A stretch of DNA of 42,213 bases from Prochloron sp. SulCav_FS08_3_32_3330 (GCA_020721205.1 DYNF01000028.1:1-42213); one strand, 5' to 3'. Shown: positions 16,324 through 24,480, numbered from the stretch's first letter. Notes: generated by a model not told the origin, from the sequence alone. Numbers and translations: made by a program.

Positions 16324-16997
16324 TGAATAATTTAATTAGGGAAAATCTCGATTTTATTCGGCAAAATTTACCTGTAAATGTTCGTCTCGTTGCTGTGACG
16401 AAAAAAATGTCTATAGATAAGATTAAAGAAGCTTATAATGCTGGAGTGAGAGATTTTGGGGAAAATCATTTACAAGAAGCATTAGAAAAGATCGAAATAT
16501 TAAAAGATTTTCCTGATATTTGTTGGCATTTTATCGGACATTTACAATCAAATAAAGCTAGTAAAGTTGTTAAAATTTTTCAGTGGATTCATTCTGTAGA
16601 TAGTCTAAAACTTGCTCAAACTTTAGAAAGATTAGCTCAAGAAAATAATCTTTATTTGAACGCTTGTTTACAGATTAAACTATTACCGGATCCGACTAAA
16701 TTTGGTTGGGAAATTGCACAATTAAAACAAGATTTACCGCTCTTAGATCAATGCGAATATTTAAAAATTAAAGGATTAATGACCATTTTACCCTTGGGTT
16801 TAACCGAGGCTGAAAAATTTAATACTTTTCAATCTTTAAGGAATTTAGCAACAGAAATTAACAATAATTCATGGCAAAATATTAAGATTAAAGAGTTATC
16901 TATGGGAATGTCTAATGATTATTTATTAGCGATTGAAGGGGGATCAACTATGATTAGATTGGGGACAATTATCTTTGGAGAAAGATTAGTAAATTAA
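16323..16997 (+). CDS. pipY: PLP-binding protein PipY (YggS/COG0325)
   Basis: The 224-residue single-domain alanine-racemase-fold PLP protein keeps the YggS signatures: VRLVAVTKKMSIDKIKEAYNAGVRDFGENHLQEA with the PLP Lys in TKK (about 27), then CWHFIGHLQSNKASKV, and ELSMGMSNDYLLAIEGGSTMIRLGTIIFG at the end. It maintains vitamin B6 and amino/keto acid balance and in cyanobacteria is coupled to pipX. The overlap with pipX by one base confirms the operon. Confidence 0.95.
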   Translation: MNNLIRENLDFIRQNLPVNVRLVAVTKKMSIDKIKEAYNAGVRDFGENHLQEALEKIEILKDFPDICWHFIGHLQSNKASKVVKIFQWIHSVDSLKLAQTLERLAQENNLYLNACLQIKLLPDPTKFGWEIAQLKQDLPLLDQCEYLKIKGLMTILPLGLTEAEKFNTFQSLRNLATEINNNSWQNIKIKELSMGMSNDYLLAIEGGSTMIRLGTIIFGERLVN

Positions 16998-17053
16998 AGT
17001 TACATTTTAAAATTATTATATTGAAATATAATCCCTAATAACCAATAACTAAA

Positions 17054-17959
17054 ATGCAATATTCAGGCTTTCTTAATCTTAATAAACCAAAAGATTTTAC
17101 TTCCCATGACTGTGTGGGAAAAATGAGACGATTATTACACTTAAAAAAAATCGGACATGGCGGTACTCTTGATCCCTCGGCTACGGGTGTTTTACCGATC
17201 GCCGTGGGAAAAGTGACCCGTTTATTACAATTTTTACCGGAAAAAAAGGCTTATATTGCTAAAATTTGTTTTGGGATTCGCACTAATACTGATGATTTAG
17301 AAGGAGAAATTTTAGAACGCAATTTAAGCTCTGATTTAACCCTTGAAGATATAAAACTTCATTTACCCTCGTTTTTAGGGGAAATAGAGCAAATTCCTCC
17401 GGCTTTCAGTGCGATTAAACAAGGGGGTACACCCCTTTATAAATTAGCAAGAAAGGGAGAAGATGTGGCAGTGCCAAAAAGAATTGTAAAGATTGAAAAG
17501 ATTGAAGTTTTAAAGTGGTTTTGTGGGGATTTTCCTGAGTTAGAATTAAAAATAACTTGTGGGAGTGGTACATATATTCGGGCGATCGCCAGAGATTTAG
17601 GAAATTTAGTGAAAAAAGGAGCGACTTTAGGGAGTTTAGAAAGAGTATTAAGTTGTGGAATGGAAATAAAAGAAAGTTTAACTTTTGAGGAAATAGAAAC
17701 TAAGATTAAAGAGGATAATTTAACTTTAATTTCACCGGAAAAAATGTTAAGTCATTTACCTATTTTCAGTTTAAAAAATGAGATAGGAAAAAGATGGTGT
17801 CAAGGACAAAAAATAATGATTGAGGATAGTTTAAATTTAGCTTTTAATAGGGTGATTCGAGTTAAAAATGAAGATAATTTATTATTAGGGGTGGGAGAAT
17901 TTAATTTAATTGAAAATGAAGTTTTATTAATAGCTAAAGTTGTGCTTAATCCTTATTAA
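17054..17959 (+). CDS. truB: tRNA pseudouridine55 synthase
   Basis: Converts U55 of the tRNA T loop to pseudouridine. The catalytic Asp is in GHGGTLDPSATGVLPIAVGK (about residue 41), with YIAKICFGIRTNTDD, PPAFSAIKQGG and CGSGTYIRAIARDLG also conserved. At 301 residues it is full length. It starts 57 bp after pipY and may be co-transcribed. A compound palindromic repeat follows at 18000-18130. Confidence 0.95.
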   Translation: MQYSGFLNLNKPKDFTSHDCVGKMRRLLHLKKIGHGGTLDPSATGVLPIAVGKVTRLLQFLPEKKAYIAKICFGIRTNTDDLEGEILERNLSSDLTLEDIKLHLPSFLGEIEQIPPAFSAIKQGGTPLYKLARKGEDVAVPKRIVKIEKIEVLKWFCGDFPELELKITCGSGTYIRAIARDLGNLVKKGATLGSLERVLSCGMEIKESLTFEEIETKIKEDNLTLISPEKMLSHLPIFSLKNEIGKRWCQGQKIMIEDSLNLAFNRVIRVKNEDNLLLGVGEFNLIENEVLLIAKVVLNPY

Positions 17960-17989
17960 AGGTAACTCAAATTGGTCAATTTTTTAAAA

Positions 17990-18130
17990 ATAGGCTCGAT
18001 GTGGCAGGGCTTTTCATTTTCCAAAAAGCAACGGGTTTCAACCCGTTGCTACATAAGCAAAACAGGCATACGCAGGTTTAATTTTTTTAATATTAGTTAA
18101 TATTTAATTAAAAAACCCTCGAAAAACATC
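17990..18130 (-). repeat. Compound palindromic repeat, inverted copy
   Basis: GCAACGGG-TTTCAA-CCCGTTGC is followed by ACATAAGCAAAACAGGCATA, CGCAGGTTT and an AT-rich block TTTTTAATATTAGTTAATAT, then AACCCTCG. Read on the minus strand the block order matches 35290-35436 and 36868-37036. It fills most of the gap between truB and the next gene. Confidence 0.75.
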
Positions 18131-18246
18131 TTAATTCTATTTGTAATTAAAGTAAAAATGAAGAATAATGAATTACATTAGAACGGAAAAAGTCGGAGAT
18201 TTTTCCAACAATTAAGAGAAAAAACTAGCTTTTAAAGGGATTTAAT

Positions 18247-19779
18247 TTAATATTTATTAATATGATTAGTAATCACTTGATAATTAACTTGATAACTTTG
18301 TAATTTTTCTTGAGCTTGTTTTTCCACAAATGTACCTTTAGGAATGCCTTTTAATAAATTAATTGCTTGTTGCCATTTTGTCTGTGATTGTTTCCAAATC
18401 GTCAAATCATGGGGAGGATTTTGTGTTAGCATTGTTGCTTCTAAAGCTAAATTTTGAGCTTTTTGGAAATCAGCTAATGCTTTTTGTTCTGTTTTTATTC
18501 TTTGGGTAATTACTTGATGATTTTGACGATAATTATTAAGTTTTTCTTGAGTTTTTAAAAATAAAGATGAATTATTTGGTATTTTTTCTAAAAGATTGAT
18601 CGCCTCTTGCCATTTTTGTTGTGATTGTTGCCAAACTGTAAGAGAATGTGGTGGATTTTGAACGATTAAGGATGCTTCCATTGCTAATTTTTCAGCTTTT
18701 TCTAAATTGTTTGAATCTTGATTTAAAAAAGGGATAGAATTTAGAATAGGAATAGTTTGATTTATCTTATCTATATTAACATAACCAAAATAACTACAAG
18801 TAGCTAAAGTTGAGCCAATAAATAATATTTTAAACGGATTTTTTCCATTTTTTTGTTGTTTTGATTGATTAAGTTGAACAGAATAATTTTGTTGATTAAT
18901 TAAATAATGATCTTGTTTCTGAGATACTTTCTTAGATTTTGATTTTTCTTGTAATAATTGTTCACCTTGAATCCTAAAATTATTAGCTTTAGATTCTAAT
19001 TGTTCAAGTTTATCTCTCATATCCATACAATTATTAAAAATTCGGTTAATACTAATAAATTGATCTCGATCATAAGAAATAATTAAACCCTCATCATCAT
19101 CTATCCATTCTAAAGCAAATTCTGATCTACCAAAATAAGTCACTAAAATTTTAATTCTATCTATTACTTCCACATTTTTTTCAATATTATCAATTATTTG
19201 ATCCAGAATATTTTGAACTTTTCTTAATTGAATTTGACTTTGTTTAATTTCTTCAATTTGTATTTTTAATTGTGCTAGATTATCAAAATCTAAATTTAAT
19301 CTTAAACTTTTTTCTAATTGATTAAATTGTTTATTAATACTATCTGATCTATGAGAAACTACATTTAAAAATTCTGAATTATTTAATAAATCTTGAGCAA
19401 TTTCTGTTAACAAATTCACCCATTCGATTAAACCTCCCGTATGTTCAATTAAATCGGCTAAGGATGTTTCTTTTTCAGGATCAATTAACTTATCAGATAA
19501 CATAGCTCCACCACTACTAATAAGTACATCAGCAATAAAACCACCCGGAATTAAGAAACTGGCTACTGTTCCTACCCAAGGTAAAACACTTAAAAAACCT
19601 TTATTAAATTGTTCATTATTTAATGCTTCTTCTAAACTATTATAAACATTACAAAGTCCTTGATTAATTTGATTTAATCTTGTAATTTCACTTTGTAATT
19701 TAGAAGAATTACCGATAGTTAAATTAGTATATTGTGTAAGTTCAGATAATTGATTAAGGATTGTTTCTATATCAGCCAT
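18247..19779 (-). CDS. Coiled-coil membrane protein with duplicated C-terminal repeat
   Basis: The 510-residue protein is not a named family. The N-terminus (1-60) is helical; about 60-100 is hydrophobic and Gly-rich (SVLPWVGTVASFLIPGGFIADVL), recalling glycine-zipper membrane segments. About 165-300 is predicted coiled coil. A membrane helix (FKILFIGSTLATCSYFGYV) lies near 317-335. Two homologous 65-residue repeats end the protein (about 364-428 and 442-506), each with QNPPHxLTxWxQSQxKWQxA followed by INLL-x2-IP and NxQVIT. This repeat is familiar from several cyanobacterial multi-domain proteins. It is the last of three minus-strand accessory genes. Function unknown. Confidence 0.75.
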   Translation of the reverse strand: MADIETILNQLSELTQYTNLTIGNSSKLQSEITRLNQINQGLCNVYNSLEEALNNEQFNKGFLSVLPWVGTVASFLIPGGFIADVLISSGGAMLSDKLIDPEKETSLADLIEHTGGLIEWVNLLTEIAQDLLNNSEFLNVVSHRSDSINKQFNQLEKSLRLNLDFDNLAQLKIQIEEIKQSQIQLRKVQNILDQIIDNIEKNVEVIDRIKILVTYFGRSEFALEWIDDDEGLIISYDRDQFISINRIFNNCMDMRDKLEQLESKANNFRIQGEQLLQEKSKSKKVSQKQDHYLINQQNYSVQLNQSKQQKNGKNPFKILFIGSTLATCSYFGYVNIDKINQTIPILNSIPFLNQDSNNLEKAEKLAMEASLIVQNPPHSLTVWQQSQQKWQEAINLLEKIPNNSSLFLKTQEKLNNYRQNHQVITQRIKTEQKALADFQKAQNLALEATMLTQNPPHDLTIWKQSQTKWQQAINLLKGIPKGTFVEKQAQEKLQSYQVNYQVITNHINKY

Positions 19780-19828
19780 AATTTTTTTTAAAATAATTTT
19801 TTTTTGATATTAATTAAAATAAAATAAA

Positions 19829-19980
19829 TCGCTTTAGCAGATTTTTGCTATTAGCAATGAAATTTATTTCATTGCGGGATAATTATAGGAATTTATGATT
19901 TATAAAATTGATTAGTTATTTATATAAACGCCTTGCAATAAATTGACAAGGAAACCTATAGCAAAAGTCTGCTAAAGCGA
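19829..19980. mobile_element. MITE-like element with 23-bp terminal inverted repeats
   Basis: Left end TCGCTTTAGCAGATTTTTGC-TAT (19829-19851) and right end (19958-19980) are reverse complements with one mismatch. The 106-bp interior contains a second perfect palindrome GCAATGAAAT-TT-ATTTCATTGC and no open frame. No clear target-site duplication is visible. It lies in the 299-bp gap between the coiled-coil gene and the secreted-protein gene, and was presumably mobilised by a transposase coded elsewhere. Confidence 0.7.
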
Positions 19981-20078
19981 CTTAAATTAGTAAATTTTGT
20001 TAATAATTGTAGGGTGGGCATTTTCAGAAAATTCAATTATTAGAAGTTAATTTATCGGGAAAAGACCCATCTTCCACA

Positions 20079-20642
20079 TTAAAATTGATGGTATAATTTT
20101 TCTCCATATTCATCTATTAGCTCAATATTAATTACCTCTACTACCATATCGCTAACTGCGGGTATTTTGTCAGATATGATGTCGTCATCTCTAAATACAA
20201 CTTCTTGATCAGGAGTAATAACTGAATAGTTGCTAATTGATCCTGTATAAAGTGGCTCTTTTTTATAAACTAAACCATTATTATTTTTATATAATTTAAC
20301 AAGATTGTAATTTAATGTAGCATTTTGAAAAGCTAAACCTGTTTGATTTTTAATACTAATTGAAATAAAGTCAACTATTAATCTCATATTATCTACTTTC
20401 TTCTTTATATTTGTATTTGTTACTACAAATAAATTTTCTTCTTGTGTCGGTTCTGAAATAACAGGAAGATCATTATTATTGTTATCTGTAACACCACAAA
20501 CAGAATAAGTCAAATCAATATAATTTCCTTGACTATCAAGTATAAAACAACCAGAATATTCTTGAGCTTTAACAAAATTAAAACTATTAATAATTGTTAG
20601 CCCTGTTGATACAAGCAGAATTTTGATTAAGGATTTAAACAT
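20079..20642 (-). CDS. Secreted protein of unknown function
   Basis: The 187-residue protein has a clear signal peptide (MFKSLIKILLVSTGLTIINS, cleavage near FVKA-QEYSG at about 26). The mature N-terminus CFILDSQGNYIDLTYSVCG contains two cysteines likely to form a disulfide and resembles a short motif common in secreted cyanobacterial proteins. The rest (about 85-187) looks all-beta with polar loops, typical of a periplasmic or extracellular domain. It lies between two other accessory genes on the same strand with 96 bp to the EcsC-like gene upstream. Confidence 0.7.
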   Translation of the reverse strand: MFKSLIKILLVSTGLTIINSFNFVKAQEYSGCFILDSQGNYIDLTYSVCGVTDNNNNDLPVISEPTQEENLFVVTNTNIKKKVDNMRLIVDFISISIKNQTGLAFQNATLNYNLVKLYKNNNGLVYKKEPLYTGSISNYSVITPDQEVVFRDDDIISDKIPAVSDMVVEVINIELIDEYGEKLYHQF

Positions 20643-20738
20643 AAAATTACTCCCTATTAGTAAAAATTAAATAATAAATAATCATTATCTTTTACCCTCA
20701 TTTAAAACATTCATAACTAATTGATTAACTTTAGTTAA

Positions 20739-21500
20739 TTAACCACAAATACCGAAGATTTCATTAATCCATTCAGGCATTTTTCTTTCATAATATTGGA
20801 TCGCTAATTTTCCTACCGCTTGAGTAGTAAACCAGTCTAAACCACCACCTACTACTGCACCAATCACAGGAACAGCTTTACTAGCCATTTTTTGAATAGA
20901 TTTTTCAGCAATTTTTCTTCCACCTAATTTCCAAATAACTCCTCTAAATACTTTGGGAACTTGTCTTAAAGCATAGTTACGAATTGGTTTATCAGCAACT
21001 TTTAAAGCGGCTTTTGCCATATATTTTGGAGCTAATTCTGCGGTTAATCTAGTGGCTTCTTTCGTAATAACATTTAACTGTTTTAATGATTCATAAGAAG
21101 CATTTTTTTTCGCTTCTTCTAAAACAAATTTTGTAATATCATCAACTGAATTATTAGATAATAATAAAACAGTATCAATTTTCATGTCATCATTGGCAGG
21201 TGTATAACCATAAATTTCGGCAATACATCTAATCATAAAAACTTGGATTTTTAAAGCCTTGATTAAGTCTATCGGTAGAGTTAAAGGTAAAGTGGCTAAA
21301 CCACCAAAACCTGTTAAAGCACCCATCCAACCATTTTTAAATGATTCACCACTAATGACTTTTTCTGCTAACTGTTTTTTAGTTAAAGAAGGGTATTTAT
21401 AACCCAATTCTCTAACATAATTACGCACATCATCTTCATCAGTATTCGTTAATGAGTCAAGAGCAGAGAGAATATATTTAGAAAGTTCGTTAAAATCCAT
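20739..21500 (-). CDS. EcsC-like family protein
   Basis: The 253-residue protein shows EcsC-type features: a hydrophobic Gly-rich GALTGFGGLATLPLTLPIDLIK at about 60-81, QVFMIRCIAEIYGYTPANDD after it, and a C-terminal VPVIGAVVGGGLDWFTTQAVGKLAIQYY (about 212-240). The two hydrophobic segments could insert in a membrane. EcsC function is unknown. It heads a possible three-gene minus-strand group (EcsC-like, secreted protein, coiled-coil protein), although gaps of 96 and 299 bp and the MITE weaken the case for one operon. Confidence 0.6.
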   Translation of the reverse strand: MDFNELSKYILSALDSLTNTDEDDVRNYVRELGYKYPSLTKKQLAEKVISGESFKNGWMGALTGFGGLATLPLTLPIDLIKALKIQVFMIRCIAEIYGYTPANDDMKIDTVLLLSNNSVDDITKFVLEEAKKNASYESLKQLNVITKEATRLTAELAPKYMAKAALKVADKPIRNYALRQVPKVFRGVIWKLGGRKIAEKSIQKMASKAVPVIGAVVGGGLDWFTTQAVGKLAIQYYERKMPEWINEIFGICG

Positions 21501-21840
21501 TGTTAGTTAGTAGTCCTACAATTTTTATTTTTTTTATTAAATTAATCTTTATTATATTTATATCCTAAATAGTGAATTTTTACACTAATCAAAAGCAATT
21601 AATTAATAGTCAGAAAAAGTAAGAAAAAGTAATATTTAGTAAGAAAAAGTAATATTTCGTAATATTAACATAAGCAAAACTTAACTATAGATAACCCTAA
21701 TAAATGTAAAATATATATATTTTACGAACTAAGTTTAAGATGCTTAAGAAGCTTAAAGATAATCTGAGTCGGAATTTTAAGAGTTATATATAACTGTAAT
21801 TATGATAGACTAGATTAAATTTAGAAGCAAATTAATAGAT
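21501..21840. other. AT-rich intergenic stretch without gene
   Basis: I see no CDS or RNA gene. At 21610-21665 the motif GTAAGAAAAAGTAATATTT is repeated in tandem (about 2.5 copies). The rest is very AT-rich. The 107-bp direct repeat starts at 21841. Confidence 0.6.
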
Positions 21841-21947
21841 AAAAAATTTTAATCATAATTTTACCGTTGACTATTGAAAGCTTGTCATTTATGATTAAAT
21901 TAAGTCCATCAATCCTAAATAAATTAAGGAGATTTTAAAATATGACT
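21841..21947 (+). repeat. 107-bp perfect direct repeat, copy 1 (antitoxin leader)
   Basis: Identical over 107 bp to 22427-22533. It begins with AAAAAATTTTAA, which in copy 2 is the last codons and stop of the toxin pseudogene, and ends seven bases into the downstream gene (TATGACT). Copy 1 therefore carries the tail of a toxin gene that is no longer present upstream, which points to a duplication. Confidence 0.95.
21867..21895 (+). promoter_or_regulatory. Promoter of first antitoxin gene
   Basis: TTGACT (21867-21872), 17-bp spacer, TATGAT (21890-21895): a good sigma-70 match inside the direct repeat. The leader ends with TTAAGGAG before the ATG. Confidence 0.65.
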
Positions 21948-22172
21948 GAATTATTAGAGCGTGTAATTAATCAAATAAAAGAGTTACCTGTAGAAGATCA
22001 AGATGCGATCGCTACTCGTTTAATGGAAGAATTACAAGATGAATTGAAGTGGAATCATCTTTTTTCTAAAACTACTGATCAACAATGGATGATGATTGTA
22101 GATCAAGTTCGTCAAGAAATTAATCAGGGTGAAATCTATTCTTTGGACGAAATAATCAATGAAAATTTATGA
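21942..22172 (+). CDS. Antitoxin-like protein of a type II toxin-antitoxin pair
   Basis: The 76-residue acidic protein (LLERVINQIKELPVEDQDAIATRLMEELQDELKW) has the helical N-terminus and disordered acidic C-terminus of cyanobacterial antitoxins paired with RelE/ParE-fold toxins. Its stop overlaps the start of the downstream toxin frame (ATGA), the usual translational coupling. The toxin has a nonsense codon (22169-22438), so this antitoxin may be free of a cognate partner. It has a strong AAGGAG ribosome site. Confidence 0.75.
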   Translation: MTELLERVINQIKELPVEDQDAIATRLMEELQDELKWNHLFSKTTDQQWMMIVDQVRQEINQGEIYSLDEIINENL

Positions 22173-22438
22173 AATCAAATATTACGAAAGAATTTCGTCA
22201 AAAATTAAATCAACTTCCTCTATCTATCCAAAAATAAGCAAAGAAAATTTATATTTTTTGGATTAAAGAATGTTATCATCCTAGTCTTCAATTTAAAAAA
22301 GTTAGTCAAAAACAGCCTATTTATTCTGTTAGAATTGGACTTAATTATCGAGCGTTAGGGTTATGGGAAAATGATACAATTTATTGGTTTTGGATTGGTA
22401 CTCATGGAGAATATGATGATTTTCTCAAAAAATTTTAA
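22169..22438 (+). pseudogene. RelE/ParE-fold toxin broken by one nonsense codon
   Basis: From ATG 22169 the frame reads KSNITKEFRQKLNQLPLSIQ-K and meets TAA at 22235-22237 (codon 23), then continues in the same frame as AKKIYIFWIKECYHPSLQFK, VSQKQPIYSVRIGLNYRALG and a C-terminal FWIGTHGEYDDFLKKF to TAA 22436-22438. HPSLQFK, YSVRIGLNYRALG and WIGTHGEYD are the conserved blocks of this toxin family. A CAA-to-TAA change explains the stop. It overlaps the antitoxin by 4 bp. Read-through or a downstream restart is unlikely to give a full toxin. Confidence 0.88.
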
Positions 22439-22533
22439 TCATAATTTTACCGTTGACTATTGAAAGCTTGTCATTTATGATTAAATTAAGTCCATCAATC
22501 CTAAATAAATTAAGGAGATTTTAAAATATGACT
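22427..22533 (+). repeat. 107-bp perfect direct repeat, copy 2 (antitoxin leader)
   Basis: Identical to 21841-21947 at an offset of 586 bp. It includes the final toxin codons, a TTGACT-N17-TATGAT promoter (22453-22481) and the AAGGAG site of the next gene. Confidence 0.95.
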
Positions 22534-22743
22534 CAACAAATATTAAATAAACAACTTGATTTTGATTCTTTATTTCAAGTTGTATCTTCTCTCAATTTTG
22601 AGCAAAAACGTCAACTTTGGGAATTATTAGATCAAGAAATGGAAGATGAAGAAGAAAAGAAAGACGTTTTAGAAGCAAAAAAAGCTTATGAAAAAGGGGA
22701 TTATTTAACTCTTGAAGACTATATTAATCAAAGAAAAAATTAA
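22528..22743 (+). CDS. Second antitoxin-like protein
   Basis: The 71-residue acidic protein (FQVVSSLNFEQKRQLWELLDQEMEDEE, then a C-terminal KKAYEKGDYLTLEDYINQRKN) has the layout of antitoxins paired with RelE-type toxins: a short helical N-terminus and a C-terminal toxin-binding strand-helix. It is not homologous over its length to the antitoxin at 21942, although both start at the end of the same 107-bp repeat. The partner toxin survives only as a 13-residue start (22757-22798). Confidence 0.7.
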   Translation: MTQQILNKQLDFDSLFQVVSSLNFEQKRQLWELLDQEMEDEEEKKDVLEAKKAYEKGDYLTLEDYINQRKN

Positions 22744-22756
22744 TTATTAGTAAATA

Positions 22757-22798
22757 ATGAGTTATCAAATTATTATTCCTAAACCTGTTCAAAAATAA
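22757..22798 (+). pseudogene. 5' remnant of a RelE-type toxin gene
   Basis: ATG AGT TAT CAA... codes MSYQIIIPKPVQK and stops at TAA 22796-22798. The start resembles RelE-type toxins (MSYQIxIPKxVQKQLD). Sequence after the stop does not continue the family in any frame, so most of the gene is lost. The stop is again in a QK-Q context, as in the neighbouring pseudogene. Confidence 0.55.
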
Positions 22799-22824
22799 TC
22801 GCTTTTTTATTAACTAATTTAATT

Positions 22825-23280
22825 ATGAATATTCAAGAAATTACTGATCTAGCAGATCAGCTTGTTTTTAATAAAACAGGTAAACATTTAGATGATCTAC
22901 AAATTCAGATTTTAAAAGAGACTTTTGAGGGTCAAAAATATGCTAAAATCGCTAAAATTTGTAATTGTAGTGAAGGTTATGTTAAAACAATTGCTTCTGA
23001 GTTATGGAAAATTTTATCTGAAAAAATAGGCGAAACTATTAAAAAATCTAATTTTAAAAGTGCGATGGAAAGATTTTATATTTCTAATATTTCTGATAGT
23101 TTTAATATAGAAAATAGAAGTAATATTAATATTTGTAATAACGGTTATCATCCTCAAGCAGAAACGGAAAATTTTTATCAACAAATAACTTTAGAAAAAT
23201 TAACGGAAATTCCACAAGAATTAGATGCAAAAAATCATCGGATTCAAGAACTAGAAAATATTTTATCTTTTAATAATTAA
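22825..23280 (+). CDS. Stand-alone vMAP-type helix-turn-helix protein
   Basis: Residues 20-85 (LDDLQIQILKETFEGQKYAK, IAKICNCSEGYVKTIASELWKIL, then KKSNFKSAMER) match the N-terminal HTH that in cyanobacteria usually precedes NB-ARC/AAA, TIR, caspase-like or WD40 effector modules in vWA-MoxR-associated (vMAP) conflict proteins. Here the protein ends at 151 residues with a coiled segment (ITLEKLTEIPQELDAKNHRIQELENIL) and no effector domain. It may be a truncated remnant or a genuine short adaptor. It follows the decayed toxin-antitoxin loci in an accessory region. Confidence 0.65.
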   Translation: MNIQEITDLADQLVFNKTGKHLDDLQIQILKETFEGQKYAKIAKICNCSEGYVKTIASELWKILSEKIGETIKKSNFKSAMERFYISNISDSFNIENRSNINICNNGYHPQAETENFYQQITLEKLTEIPQELDAKNHRIQELENILSFNN

Positions 23281-23388
23281 TTTTTTTTAGCAGGAATTAA
23301 TTAGCGATCGCCCAGAAATTACTAATTTTAAGTATGGAGGTTATTTTTGATAGTTATTCAATCCAAAGATTATGGTATAATTTAATTA

Positions 23389-24336
23389 TTAATCATTAAA
23401 AAAAGCTAGATTAACGATCGCATCTCCTTGATTAACTAAAGGATTTTGAGTATGACCAATAATAATACCGGAAACTGTGGCTTTAACTTTCGATTGATTT
23501 TCACCAAAAGCATCTAAAATAATGCCAATAGTTTGTTTTTTCTTAACTTTTTCCCCTAACTTTATTTTAAGATGTAAAATCCCACTTCTATTCGCACGAA
23601 TCCAACTAGATTGACGAGATTCTAAGGTTAAATTATCCTTCATAAAATCTTTGGGAAAATCATACATTTTTAAAGCTTTCATCACTCTAAAAATGCCTTT
23701 TACTCCCACTTTTATTGTTTGGGAATCTAATCTTAATGCTTCCCCTCCTTCGTATAATAAAACAGGAATCCCTTTTTTACTTGCCGCCTGTCTTAATGAG
23801 CCGTCTCTAGTGGTAGAATGTAACATTAAAGGCGCTCCGAAAGCCTGAGCTATTTTGTAGGTTTCTGAGTCTTCTAGGTTAGCTCTGATTTGAGGTAGAT
23901 TAATCCGGTGAATAGCGGCGGTATGTAAATCTATACCATGAGTGCAACGGTTGACAATTTCCTCCATAAATAAATGAGCTAAACGTGAGGCTAATGAGCC
24001 GTTAGCAGAGCCGGGAAAACTGCGGTTTAAATCACGGCGATCGGGTAAATAGCGAGATTGCTCAATAAAACCAAAAATATTGACGATCGGCACAGCAATC
24101 AATGTTCCCTGTAGCTTTTTCGGCTTAATTTGTTGAGTAACTTGACGGATAATTTCCACCCCATTAATCTCATTTCCATGAATAGCGGCACTCAACCAAA
24201 GTTTTGCGCCTTCTTCCACTCCATTAATCACCGTTACAGGTAAGGAGATCATCGTTTGAGTAGGTAAACGGGCGACGGGAATTTCTAAATGACGACATTC
24301 CCCTTGAGCAATTTTTTCCCCTGCAATATAAATCAT
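23389..24336 (-). CDS. Succinylglutamate desuccinylase/aspartoacylase family zinc hydrolase
   Basis: The 315-residue M14-like protein has the zinc motif HGNEINGVE (His53, Glu56), the second His in GIDLHTAAIHR (His138) and the catalytic Glu in VLLYEGGEA (about 196). RDLNRSFPG is the substrate-carboxylate Arg segment. A C-terminal beta-barrel domain (about 245-315, including GILHLKIKLGEKVKKKQTIG) resembles a biotinyl/lipoyl-type fold. The family cuts N-acyl amino acids or C-terminal residues. It lies 144 bp downstream of rimK on the same strand, a pairing that suggests it may remove or process RimK-added glutamates. Confidence 0.88.
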   Translation of the reverse strand: MIYIAGEKIAQGECRHLEIPVARLPTQTMISLPVTVINGVEEGAKLWLSAAIHGNEINGVEIIRQVTQQIKPKKLQGTLIAVPIVNIFGFIEQSRYLPDRRDLNRSFPGSANGSLASRLAHLFMEEIVNRCTHGIDLHTAAIHRINLPQIRANLEDSETYKIAQAFGAPLMLHSTTRDGSLRQAASKKGIPVLLYEGGEALRLDSQTIKVGVKGIFRVMKALKMYDFPKDFMKDNLTLESRQSSWIRANRSGILHLKIKLGEKVKKKQTIGIILDAFGENQSKVKATVSGIIIGHTQNPLVNQGDAIVNLAFFND

Positions 24337-24449
24337 TTTTAAAATTATTAAATTAATAATTAATAGTAGTAATTTAAGAGTATTAAGTTACTACCCTAGA
24401 GAGGTATTTTTCAACAATTGACAATTACCTCTACTGTTCTATTTTTAAA

Positions 24450-24480
24450 TTTTAAATTTTGAATTTTGAATTTTGAATGA
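24450..24480. repeat. Heptamer tandem repeat TTTTGAA
   Basis: Three to four tandem copies of (A)TTTTGAA between the rimK stop and the deacylase gene; a short tandemly repeated repetitive sequence of the kind frequent in cyanobacteria. Confidence 0.6.
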
